Assembly (NCBI GenBank): GCA_019425105.1
Contig: JAHYYD010000025.1
Span: 1-15,531, forward strand
DNA length: 15,531 nt
Reading direction: 5' to 3'
Source: Actinomycetota bacterium
GTDB taxonomy: Bacteria; Actinomycetota; Actinomycetes; Actinomycetales; Actinomycetaceae
The position numbers and the translations under genes were made by a program. The notes beneath the pieces were generated by a model. It ran no database searches and was not told the origin of the DNA. It saw only the letters and a list, made by a program, of their open reading frames with translations. The stretch's first letter is position 1. Each line of letters opens with the position of its first letter. Shown in pieces: positions 15,517 through 15,531 of the stretch.

Positions 15517-15531
15517 ATGAGTTGCGGTGAT

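Noticed and set aside
1..15531. CRISPR arrays, tRNA or rRNA genes, insertion sequences, phage or toxin-antitoxin genes
   Set aside because: I looked for spaced repeats, cloverleaf-like segments, transposase motifs and terminal repeats and saw none.

Overview
The window is GC-rich and looks like actinobacterial chromosome. The best fit is an Actinomycetaceae member of the Actinomyces/Schaalia type. This is an inference from base composition, GTG starts, DUF3107, an AdnA/AdnB-like motor-nuclease pair, and sugar ABC importers with no ATPase of their own. No RNA gene, CRISPR array, insertion sequence or phage gene was seen.

Left half (1-9282), a DNA/RNA-metabolism neighbourhood. A DEAD-box RNA helicase runs leftward off the window edge from a GTG start at 1367. 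Divergent from it is a ferritin-like-fold protein gene (1622-2251), probably transcribed leaderless. It converges, over a palindromic hairpin, on a 75-residue DUF3107 gene (2570-2343). Divergent from that, adnA (2649-5834) and adnB (5854-9282) encode the two subunits of an AddAB-like, double-strand-break-resecting motor-nuclease. As I recall it, the helicase / ferritin-like / DUF3107 / adnAB grouping is also found in mycobacteria. AdnA has degenerate ATPase motifs but an intact nuclease and Fe-S cysteine set. AdnB has an intact motor and nuclease but carries an in-frame TAA at codon 619. That stop is best explained by two opposite single-base length changes 18-19 bases apart.

Right half (9283-14205), a fucoside-uptake operon. 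A solute-binding lipoprotein (9575-10828) is followed by a hairpin, a perfect LacI-type operator palindrome, two overlapping MalF/MalG-type permease genes, and a cytoplasmic GH29 alpha-L-fucosidase (12780-14159) closed by a strong intrinsic terminator. The likely logic is that an intact fucosylated glycan is bound outside, imported with a shared ATPase encoded elsewhere, and de-fucosylated inside the cell.

Far right. About 370 bases without a recognisable gene (14206-14577) hold one small, well-SD'd but unrecognised reading frame and a perfect 15-bp hairpin. Leftward iolE (15504-14578), myo-inosose-2 dehydratase, then marks the edge of an inositol-catabolism locus that probably continues beyond the window.

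Most notable: the compensated double-indel lesion in adnB, an intergenic palindrome present twice with identical arms but different loops, and the two-tier (hairpin plus operator) junction inside the fucoside operon.
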